DNA from: Himantopus leucocephalus
Lineage: Eukaryota; Chordata; Aves; Charadriiformes; Recurvirostridae
Reading direction: 5' to 3'
Assembly (NCBI GenBank): GCA_003993805.1
Contig: RSEF01000004.1
Coordinates: 12,518,211-12,582,210, forward strand
DNA length: 64,000 bases
Under the pieces are notes generated by a model. The model had not been told where the DNA came from. It saw nothing but the letters and a program-made list of their open reading frames with translations, and made no database searches. The position numbers and the translations under genes were made by a program. Below, one piece after another: positions 22,442 to 33,300 of the stretch. Numbering within the stretch: position 1 is the stretch's first letter; every line of letters starts with the position of its first letter.

Positions 22442-25400
22442 ACAATCAAGAACAGAAGTGAATGAAGAGGTGTTCTCAACACCCATAACGTTGTAAAGTT
22501 TGATGCTGACGTTCGAAGATACAAGGCTGAGAGCAGAACCTTTTGTTGACTTTTATAGTAAAAAGGTGAAAAAGGAAGGAGGCTCTAAAATCTACCTGCA
22601 AAGCATTTTTTAAGCCAGGTAGCAATCCACAGAGGGATGGGTGGCAAACAGCCAGCTGGAAGGTAGCTGCGGATCACGCACGGGGGCTGCCTGCAGGAGC
22701 GACTCACAGCGGGAAGCTCTGGAAGCTGCAGGTGTGCAGCGCAGCAGAGCAAACTGCAGATCACAAACTTCAGGAGCCCTCTTGAGGGATCCATCTAAAC
22801 ATGTTAACATTTCTCAGGCAAAGGTGAAGGTTTCTATAAGCAGGTCATCTTTGCCAGGGGTATACTGTGGCCAGCAAAAGAGCTCTTTCAAGAGAGCTAC
22901 TCCAAAGCTGCATCAGTATAACAGATGTCATGTTTTTCTTCCCTTTTCTTCCCTTTCCTCCCTTTCTCTGATTATTTCCCAGTAGGGCCCTTGGGGCAGT
23001 TTAGTTTTTTCTTGGCAGTGACCACATTCAAAAAAACACACCATGCCCCCAATTAGTAGACTTCTAGGATTTCAGAGAGGGACATTTTCTTGTGACAAAT
23101 CACTGTAGCATGACGCAGAGAAGAGGTTTCCCCCCGAGCTGAGGATGCCGTGCAGAGCGCTACACTTCACTGGAGGTGTGGATGCTGGAGGAATGTTTAT
23201 ACAGGAGTGCCTTCTAAATGGTATACAAAATGAGGACAGCAGGCTACGATTCAGTGTATTTCAGCATACCCAAAGCACACAGATATAAAAGGGTCTTTGA
23301 ACACAATTCCTTCACAGGAAAAACAATGCCTTTCTTTAAAAGCAAATTAGATTTTTCTTGGATTATACTACAATTTGCCTTAAAGGTAGTTGTCTTTATG
23401 TCTATTCCCGCTGAGCAAACATGACTCAGGGCAAACCCTGCTGGCCTTGTACGAAAGTCACTGACGTCACTAGCATTAAAGCCGTGAGTAAAATATGTCG
23501 GATTGAGCCTACTGTCAACTGGAGTTAAGTGCCATCCACTAAAGGGATTTATTTTTTAGTACGAATTTTTAATGCAAGATGATGAGTACTCTAATTATAA
23601 GATTCTTTACAGTTGGTTTTATGTACACTGTCATAAAACTTGGCAGACACAAATGGAAGAAATCACTGCCAATAATATATTTTACAGAAGATCACTCTGT
23701 TCTTTACCATTGTAATAGAGGATTGACCTTTTTTTTGAAAAAAAATGCCTCCTACATTTAATTTTTTACCTCTTCTGGAGAAGAATATATTAATGCTCAA
23801 TTTCATGTGAACTGAACGCTCTAATGTTGTTGTCCCATATGTTCCCAACTTCCAATTATCTTTGTGTACATTATGGCAAAATTAACTGACGCCTATATAT
23901 TTCAGCTCTCTGAATTTTATCACAGACAACTTACTTATCTTCAAGCTAATTACTTGTTGCTAGCATATGATGTATCTATGCTACAAGAAAGAAAGAAAAA
24001 TCAGAAATGCAGAGCCAGGCAGGCTGGTTATGAATTGGTTGTTACAATTAGTATTGGTGGCCTGGAGTTCAACAGCGGTTAATTCCTTTTTGACTGGGCA
24101 ATTCTGCACAGTTTACTACATGGCTAGGCATCTACACTCAGTTTGCAGGCCAATTATTTTCAGCTTACATATCGCTGCAAAACCTGTATTCTCTTCTCAT
24201 ACTTTCTACACTTCATGGTTCAGTGCAATAGAGTGCAGTGGTTCTTAGCTGGTGCTCGTAATTATACTGTGAGCTGGACGCTCTCCAGCGGGAATTAAGT
24301 GCCTACATATGACTGAGGAATGGGACCTTTCCTGCATGTAGGAAAGATGTATGCTTAATTTGAGCTATTGTAATCAAAGTGGTTATTGAAATAACGTAGA
24401 ATGCATTTAAATTGCAATGAAATGGCATTTTCTAAGAGAAAAATTTCCTATTAAAAAAAGGCAAACTCTAAAAATTAAGGTCACATGCAGATTCCAACAA
24501 GCACAATCACTTCAAGTAGCTCCTACATGAATTACAGTGCTTGCAGGGTCAGTTAAAAGGGTAAATGGATGCAGAATATAATAAAAAAATAAAATCTGGG
24601 CCCTGTATCATTCTCTAAAAGTCACCACAGTTTATTTTAAGGATCAGTAGTGAGAAAACTTTCCATTCAAAACTCTTCTCCAGAAGAAATAAAATTAAAA
24701 AATAGATACAACTTTTACAGGTCTGCTATTTGCCCTCGAAGTTCTGATTAAAGCTGAGTAAATCCACAGGGTGAAGGAGCCTCCTTTTCTAAATAGCATC
24801 AACAAAACCTTACAGGCCTACGGAGAACCTGGTCAACCTTAAGTAAAGCAACAAGCACGCGGTGTTTATGGAGGGGGGGCAGCAGCTGCACATGTACAGC
24901 TGTTCCTCACTGCCAAACAGGTGTTTCCACTTCTATTTGCTGGTTGACATTTGCTTCCCTCTGTTTTTACTCTCTTCCTCACTTGCAAAACATTACCCTT
25001 GCCGTACATGTTTGATAGGCCACAGGGGAACTGTCTGACAAAGAGCAGGTTTATGTTTGGTGGAGAGGCGAATGCTGACTAGCATGTGTGCAGGTACTTT
25101 GCACAGGCTGCAGCAGAAAAGGCTGAAGCATCCCAGCTTGTGCTTATAAGCTTATACACCGTGTGGAGGCGGTGAGGCGTTGGAGACCTACTGTGCATTG
25201 ATGGAGCAGCCCCATGGAGCTGCTGGCACAGTGCTTCTGTCAGTGACCAACAACTCTCCTCCCCATCTAACGTCCTGCCCGGAGTCTCATTCTCAATGCG
25301 CTTGCCTGGGACTTTGGACTGTCCTTAACACCACATTAATATTTTCTGGGGGGGCCCGAGTAAGAGTTTGCGGCCACTTGCACAAACCTGTTCAGTATCT

Positions 25401-28400
25401 AAAGGTAAAACTCAACACCAAGGGATGTTATGAAAAACGTCAACAGTCATGTGAACCTGAAACTCCAAATCAAGGAAATCCAAGCACCTCCTCTTCTTAC
25501 ATACACTGGAATCACCATGGGATGTTACCTAGACCTAAGACACATCGGCATGTAGAGGAAAGAGTTTCGCGTTTATTTGTAAGTCACAGACTATTTTACC
25601 AAGAAGAGATCATCTCCCTAATTGTGCTGAGTAAAATCCAGCACAGTAACAATGCTAAATTGTATAAAACCACTAGTTCAGAGAACAGTGGCGAATGAAG
25701 ACGTGAGCTATAAGCAGGAATTATGCTGTTTTGCAGATTTCCAAAAAATACGCCGGACAAATACTGTTAACTGATATTCCTGTTTAATGCACTGGGATGG
25801 GATGAGGTTTGTTTGACACAATCTCTCCCGTGCTGCACTCATCCTCGGAATACTTCTTTCTAGCCAGACATGTGCTGCAGTGTCAAACATCGCACTGTCA
25901 TTTATCTTACTCAATATCTTGGGTTTACTTTCTGCCCCACAGCTCTGTGAAGGATAGGCAGCCAAACGTATGTTTTTAACTCCTAATCCCTTTATTTTCC
26001 CCCTCATATAGCTTGAAGCTTTGGCAACGCTTCATACCACTGTCATTATTCAGGGTCTAAGCCAAAGAAGGCAGCTGATGTGGAGCCTTGTCGCTTTGCT
26101 TGTTCTTAATCTACGTGTAAGAATACAATGCGTAAGCCTTGCATGGCCACCTTCTCCTCAGATCGTCTCAAAAGCTTACTGAAGTGTGACTTGCCTTTCC
26201 TGAGACCTTGTGGGCTGTCTTTAATTAGTCTCCGCTTTTCCAAATGCTGTTCTGCTATTTTCACAGTGTTTATACAATCCTGAGCAACACCGTGCATGAG
26301 TTTTCAGCTAGCTTTCAAAATTAGTGAGTATGATTTTTTTATCCTTAGGAATGTCAATAACAAATAATTGCTTTACTCCATGTCCGCAGTCTACAATTGA
26401 AAGAGGAATCTGCTGCTAACACAATGTGTGACTCTGGCGGACTCTTTTTTATATTTCAGGGGCTCAGGAATAATGTGCAGTGAGGAATATTGATATGGAG
26501 TTCCAAACTCGTGCCCTTTCCTCTTAGGATTTCTTTGATGTGAGGAAGAATCCCCATTTTTTAGTGAAGACATTTGTAAAAATATTCAATTACTCTGTTA
26601 TCACCACATATTTTGTATGTAGGAAGTGACATGTCCCAGTCTGAATAACCTCAGTGGGAGGACTGGTATAGTCATTAACGACAGCAGTACTGTGCCCAGC
26701 ATGTACACCAGAGACAAAATGTGAGTTCAGAGACATGGCAGCTGAGAGATATTTCTTATTCTGAAGTGAAGTGATAACAGCTTCACAAAGGTATGCCAGT
26801 CCATGATGCATGCCCATGTTCTCTCTCATTTTCATAAGCTTTTCTATTTTAAGTGGGATAGAAATTAATTTGATAAGTTCTGGACTTTCCCCTACTCCTT
26901 ACACTACAAAACGTGCTTTCATTCTAAAATTAGAGAAAATTTGCCATTAGAGGTGTCGGTGGAAAAATAACTGTGGAAAAAAATACCTCTTTGTAGACTT
27001 TGATCCATTTCCAGGTAGGGAGCGTGACATCCCATTGTACCCTATAAGCCAGGCTCCTTGGTGAGACTGCATCTTTTATGATACACCTAAAGCAATCCCT
27101 CTTTTCTCTCTAAAATCCCAGTTGTGGGGTCCTGAGTTCCAACCCTCATAATGCATAAGCTAAGAAAATGCAGCATACATTTGTTTTGAATAACTTGAAA
27201 AGTGTCTTGTGTCATTTTGATATAATGAATCATTTCAATTTAGGTTGAATCACTGCAGAACACTTTGCCAATGCTGACATTTTCCAGGAAAAAGCTTTTT
27301 TCTTTTAACTAGATGCAGTTACCTAACAAGCTCAATCCAATAACATATTCTTGTGCAGGTAAAGAACAGAGCCATCTGGATTCACACACATAATAAAATC
27401 AATACCACAGCTTTTAAATAGAAGTAAATTTACACTTTGACCTTTCTATTCACAGGTTGTGGTTTTCTGGCATTTTTTAAAAATATGGAATGTAACAAAA
27501 TGGAAAATGAAAAGGAAAGAAATACTAGTTTGATGTTGATCACATAAATGGCCTTTTAATCAAATGATTATAAGCATATCAAAGATAGGCTTGACGTACT
27601 GTTCTTTGTTAAGAGCACAACACAAATTCAATAAAATTCATTTACATAGTAATGATGAATATATAAAAAATTAAACATATTTATTAAAATCTATTCTCAT
27701 AGAGAAAGACAAAAGTTCTTAATCACACCACTACTGAAAGGGGAAGAATACAGAAAATGAAAGTTGTCAACTTTTTATGGTCTAGCTATTAAAAATAAAG
27801 CCCTTCTGCAGAAGGTGGCCAAGTAGAATGATTTTTAATTATACTTGGATTGAAATATTCAAAGTCAGGTGGCAAAAATTGGTTTTATGCACTTCACTGG
27901 GGATGTAAATAAAAGCCTTTTTAAAAACAAAATACTGGAAACCTGTAATTTTCACATAGTCCAATCAAACCTGAGAAAGCTTAGCATTTTGGGGTGCTAA
28001 GCACCTCATTTAAGTTCCTTAAACACATAGATTGTCTCCATTGTTCATCTGGGAACCTAATTTTGGATACTTTCATCTTGATTTTTTGGTAGGTTCTGGC
28101 ACTTCTACTAAGCTCCTTATCGAGTTCAGTAGCATAAGACATTTTTGCCTACTAGCTTAAAGGTCATAACCCATCTAAGGTGAAAAATAAACAGTTGCAG
28201 TCACCTTCTACTGTCATAAAACTTGTAAATATGCAGTGTCAGCTTCTGTTATTGCACAATGAGCTAGATGACTCTTTTGACTTCAGTGCATGAATGACTG
28301 TGACCTATCAGGTTACTACAATAGGAATAGCAGTCAATGAGTTGGCTGCAGCATAGCTGTAATAAGTGGCAGTTCAGAAGTGGCGCTTCTGAACCTGTGT

Positions 28401-28526
28401 CAAGGAATAATCAAATAATATCATTACCAGCGTGAAGTTTGAATTTCTCAGTCAGCAACACATCTCATGAGGGAATTACATTCTTAACATAAAGATTAAC
28501 GTTTGGGGCAACCATTAGGCAAACAG
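22442..28526. other. Non-coding DNA with a GC-richer patch
   Basis: Positions 22618-22790 are clearly richer in G+C and CpG than the surroundings and rich in CTGCAG/GCAGC words. Positions 22932-22969 form an almost pure pyrimidine tract. A 172-codon plus-strand frame at 25180-25698 has no recognisable domain. Two CAGCTG E-boxes flank CATG at 24883-24902. The block 24070-24420 is full of TAATTA/CCAATTA-like words and looks like conserved non-coding DNA. No gene is recognised. Confidence 0.45.
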
Positions 28527-29239
28527 AGGCCTATTAGTGCCTATGAGTTTTTTCCAGCAATAGAAACATCCACAGAAGTAAATCTGAAAGAGGCCTTGAA
28601 ATGTGCTCTAAGTCAGACCTCTGCTCCTCAGGCAGTATCAGCTCTGAATGTCCTTGCTGGGAGATATTGTTTAAGCTGGTTGGTTTTTTTTTTAAGACCA
28701 ATAGTGGGATTCAAGTCTCTTATTCCAGCTGTAATAATCAGAAAACTTTCTTACTAACGCAGAATGCCCTGTTGCAGCTGAAATTCAGCTCTCCTTGTCC
28801 TACCCTAGTGGAGATGAAAAGCAGTATTATCCTATAGCTCCTGTAGCCTCGTGCAGAAAAATCTCCCATCTTCCATAAGCNAGGCCTATTAGTGCCTATG
28901 AGTTTTTTCCAGCAATAGAAACATCTACAGAAGTAGATCTGAAAGATCTGAAATCTGAAATGTGCTCTGAGTCGGACCTCTGCTCCTCAGGCAGTATCAG
29001 CTCTGAATGTCCTTGCTGGGAGATATTGTTTAAGCTGGTTGGTTTTTTTTTTAAGACCAATAGTGGGATTCAAGTCTCTTATTCCAGCTCTAATAATCAG
29101 AAAACTTTCTTACTAACGCAGAATGCCCTGTTGCAGCTGAAATTCAGCTCTCCTTGTCCTACCCTAGTGGAGATGAAAAGCAGTATTATCCTATAGCTCC
29201 TGTAGCCTCGTGCAGAAAAATCTCCCATCTTCCATAAGC
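28527..29239. repeat. Near-identical direct duplication across single N
   Basis: Positions 28527-28880 (354 bp) are repeated at 28882-29239 (358 bp) with one N at 28881 between them. The copies differ by a few substitutions and a small length change near 28588/28943, where the second copy carries extra 'gatctgaaa'-type units. Matching short open frames in both copies simply reflect the duplication. The single-N junction points to two contig ends or two alleles placed side by side. Confidence 0.95.
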
Positions 29240-29607
29240 TTTTTCTTTGTTAAAGTAAACCAATGCTTCATCCACAGTCTACATCATAAACTAACTAACC
29301 AACTAACTTCTTCTAGATTCTGGGCCATCTGGCTATATCTGTCTTGAAGCGGATAGTGTTTGACAGTCCAGAAACATTGCCTTAGCCAAGATGGAAAATA
29401 TGCATGGATTTTCTGCATATCCCAAAATATATATCATGACATTAGCCTTTTTTCCCCAACAATATAACTTCATTAAACTTAAATAGTATCCTTTAGAATA
29501 TCACTTGGTAGTTAAACACCAATCATTACTACAAGCATAGTTTCTAGGACTTGCCTTGTAAAGCTTTTGGGATAGTTGTGCCTGCCATCTTATTTACACC
29601 TTTGGCA

Positions 29608-29692
29608 TTCTGGCCTCCAATCAGTGACATATTCAAAAAGACATCCAGGNTTCTGGCCTCCAATCAGTGACGTATTCAAAAAGACATCCAGG
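29608..29692. repeat. 42-bp direct duplication across single N
   Basis: Positions 29608-29649 recur at 29651-29692 with one substitution (gacat versus gacgt). The copies are separated by one N at 29650. The arrangement matches the other single-N junctions in this window and is probably an unmerged contig overlap. Confidence 0.93.
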
Positions 29693-29898
29693 TAATTGTG
29701 TCAAGAAAATACAATTTCCTGTGTAATTTTCAATCTCTTCTCATTTTGTTTTGTGAAGACAGGTTGAACAGAGGTGCAGAGGAAAGCCAAATAANGTAAT
29801 TGTGTCAAGAAAATACAATTTCCTGTGTAATTTTCAATCCCTTCTCATTTTGTTTTGTGAAGACAGGTTGCACAGAGGTGCAGAAGAAAGCCAAATAA
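29692..29898. repeat. 103-bp direct duplication across single N
   Basis: Positions 29692-29794 recur at 29796-29898 with three substitutions. The N lies at 29795. The first copy begins at the last base of the preceding 42-bp duplication, so two assembly joins lie within 300 bp. Confidence 0.93.
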
Positions 29899-30231
29899 GG
29901 ATTGCAAGTACAGGGATGAAAGACAACATAAAGAATTAAAGGGTTAATTTCAACTAGGGAGAGGGGACCCAAAAAGCTGGGGAAAGAAAAGGAAGCATTG
30001 AATGAACACAATCATGAACAAATAGAGCCAAGAAGGTTATGAACCTCTGCATTCCTGCTATATAAAGCAAACTAGGTCAGAATTTGATTCCGTTTAGGTT
30101 GAGCTAATATGAAGGCTTGATCTCCATCTAGTTCTGCTCTACACTGTACTTTGCTTGTGCTGGTTCTACCTCCAATCTGCTACAGAGAAAAGAATTCAAA
30201 AGACGGCTCGAAGTACCAAATTTATTTTAAA
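29899..30231. other. Non-coding DNA, no gene recognised
   Basis: No open frame with recognisable content and no recognisable repeat were seen between the duplications and the hairpin that follows. Confidence 0.5.
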
Positions 30232-30326
30232 ACTCACAATATTGGAGTGCAAATGCATGATTTTCTGGGCTTAAAACCAACATAAACATAGATGAATTTG
30301 CCTTTCGGGTCACCAATATTGTGAGT
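30232..30326. repeat. 95-nt imperfect hairpin with 14-bp perfect arms
   Basis: ACTCACAATATTGG at 30232-30245 is the exact reverse complement of CCAATATTGTGAGT at 30313-30326. Inside, GCAAAT-g-CAT (30249-30258) pairs with ATG-a-ATTTGC (30292-30301), leaving a 33-nt terminal loop and an asymmetric internal loop (3 versus 11 nt). About 23 base pairs are therefore possible. It may be the terminal inverted repeats of a tiny non-autonomous DNA element, a structured RNA segment, or chance. The 11-nt bulge argues against a canonical microRNA precursor. Confidence 0.6.
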
Positions 30327-33300
30327 GTATACAGCTTCTTGGAAGATTCTCTGGGGCTGTCAACAGTCATCTTAAGACTGTTTGAATTAACACCAGGCAC
30401 TAGATTAGCACGGGAAGGCAGCAAAGTCCAGAGGCTATACCCACCCGGCTTAAAAACAGTATAGCATCAGGCCCTGCACCCAGTTCTGAGCAGGCAGCTA
30501 ACAAGCCAGCAGCAAGCACTCTCCAGCTACAGCTGTAAGCCTCTTTCCGGTCTCTGAAATCCTTTCTTAGCATTTGCAATATAATTATCATGGCAACCAG
30601 AAGTATTTTTACCTTATAACTCTGGTGGTGTGAGCAAGCCCTTCACATTTTGTGCTCATTTTAACAATGTCGCCAGTAACCTTCAATAAAGAAATGACCT
30701 TATATTGCACGGTACATGTTATTCCCTGTTTGTTTAGTCATAAACCTTTTGGTTCTGGCTTGTCCTTGGAAAGCAAACAAAGAAAATAGAATCTCAGCGC
30801 CCAAGTGTTTTGTTAGAACTACAGTAACTTGATTTTAAAAGTTTACCTACCAAGATGAGTCACAAAGCAGTGAATAATAAGGGGTTTGATGACTCATTAA
30901 ATGAATCCTTTGATCTAAGTTAATAACACGTATATAGTCCAGTATTTACACAGAGTGACACTGGATGTAAACGGAGCTCTGTAGGTTATACTGGAGTCAT
31001 TTTTACTTTAAAATTATATTATACGTAAATTGCTTACACAGAGATCAAAACAGAACAAGTAAAATTATGAGATTATTGTAAATACTGTCATAGTGAAAGT
31101 TACAAGTATGTCACACCCCAAAATACAGAATCAAACATTTTAATAGTTTGGCCAATGGAAGGTGGATTAGCTTGACTAAAATAGATGGATAGTAACTTTT
31201 TACACTGGCTTGCTTTAATATCATTGATTTGGTGCTGCCACACCAACGGTATGATAGTTCATGAACACTGGAGTACAACAGTTTGTAGGAAATGCTATAA
31301 GAAATGTTAAGACCGACTTTCTTTGCAAAGATACAACTGAAAAAATTAGTACATTTCTAAATACTTACATTCATCAACACTGTTGAAAATTATTTGGTTT
31401 TTTTTTCCCCAGCTGTTTTTCATTCTCCAACAGTATTGGGAAATAGACTGTTTTTTATGAAAAAAAAAAAAAAAATAAAACAAACCCAAAATCTGTTATC
31501 ATTTTATTTTAATACTTGGGGTATTGGCCAGATGGAAAATTTGTACCTACGTAGTTAGAACCAATTCTTCCCACTTAACAGAGACCTGTCTGTGATCTGC
31601 CCCAAGTTTATGCCATTTCTGTTCCTTGGTTCTGAAGCCCTGTTTCTACGTAGCAAGCCGCTGTGCTATTTTTCAAGCACTCAACAGCCTGCCTGGCTAA
31701 ACGTACAAGAATAATTGTGCTGCATTAGACCAAAGGACTGCCTAACTTAGTAGCTGATACACAGTTAAAACCAACAGGAAAAGAGACATTCAGTTGAATG
31801 CTTCTGGTTGAATTCAATCAGATTCTATCTGCATTTTTCATCTTGTACCCTCACAGAATGCTTCTTTCAGCATTAAGTAATGCTGCTTTCAGCACTAAAT
31901 AATCTACTACAGGATGACGGCCAATACCTATGAGGAAGTCTGTGGTTTTCAGGACTTTCTATACTCTTCCATACTTCCTACCACTAGATATACCCATGTT
32001 CAAATCACTGCCAAGAAGCATAATAGAAGTTCTTGCTATCTGTTACCAGCCTAGCTGCTATTACCAAGAGCAAAATAATCCTGCTCGTTCTGCATCCAGA
32101 GAGTTTTGGATGAAGCCATATATTATGAACACAAATTTGCATAAAGAAGCCAGCAAGAGGACTTTGTCTTTAACTGCTCTGGGCAGGCAGAGTTGCTGGT
32201 TTGCCCCTGAGTGCAGCTAACCCGAGGATCAGGAGCAGTACAGCGTCCGAATCGCAGAGTAATCCTCAGAACATTAACGAATGGATTCCAATGTCTAAAT
32301 ATGCTGGGCACCTCAATAGACTTTCACCTTTTTTCCATTGAGTATTGAAAGAATGCCTTGCTCCAAATCTTAGTAATTTAGGTGCATTAATGCTCAATTT
32401 GTGTGCCGCAGACTCTGAATAAAGGCCTGCTGTCAAACTCCGAGCACCCTGCCTTCTGGTTTCATAGGTTTAATGAGAAATTTTAGGTTACAAGGGATGA
32501 AAATGAGGTCTTTAGCTGCAGAACTAACAGAACATTGACAGATTGGGATGTTGAGATTTGCACATTGTAATAACAGAAATGAAGATACCAAATAACCACT
32601 GTATATTTCCCATTTCAGTCTCAGAAAACTTGAATAGCGTACACCGCGGGGTTTAGCTGAGAGGTGACAAGGCAAGAAAGAGATACGTCTCTTGAGTATT
32701 GGCATCCTGCATGCAACGGCAGACAGCAACTTTGTGACGTTGGGTAAACTGGGTGTCAGATAAAATAACCAAATATAGAACATAAAATGCATATGATCCG
32801 AATAATACTGTAATGCTTTCTCTAGGGTTCTTACATCCAACAGTGGCATGTAAATCCTATTTTGTTGAATGTAAAGTGGATTTTTGACTGGATAGATTGC
32901 AGCAAATGCTTTTTTTTTAATGTATTTTTTTTTAAGAGCAAAGATTAACAATAAACCCAAATAACTCTAGCAAAAGCTGTTACTGCTTTCATGCTGTTTG
33001 ATTTCTGCATATGCATGTTAACTGATACAGGGGGACTTAAGCACATAACTCCTATTACAGCTCTGGGAGTTCCGTATGACAGACTCTGCTTTGTGATGTG
33101 ACTATAACTGGGAGGGTTATGTGCTTGAAATAGTTCTATTTTGGTAGGAAGAAAAATACCGTGCTACTTGAACAGAAGACCATCTCAAAGTGAAATAGTT
33201 CAGACTAGTTCCGCTTCACACTACTAGTTAATATGAGAGGCTAAAAACTTCTTAATTTTTCTTTTTTTTGATGACCTGTTTTTTTGATGAGAATCCTTCC

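Noticed and set aside
22283..22524. Open frames across the 22342-22441 gap
   Set aside because: Most residues are undetermined. The frames exist only because N runs contain no stops.
24850..24870. microRNA-124-like string (GCACGCGGTG)
   Set aside because: Only about 10 nt match, and the upstream sequence does not supply the complementary arm needed for a precursor hairpin.
28601..29196. Two nearly identical 78-codon frames suggesting a duplicated gene
   Set aside because: They are the same stretch present twice because of the single-N assembly duplication, and neither copy has a recognisable domain.
28527..29898. CRISPR-like or satellite-like tandem array
   Set aside because: The repeats are pairs joined by single Ns with no regular spacers. 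An assembly origin explains them better.
32433..32960. 175-codon minus-strand open frame
   Set aside because: Its start runs through poly-T-derived lysines, residue composition looks random, no domain is recognisable, and no splice or promoter context supports it.
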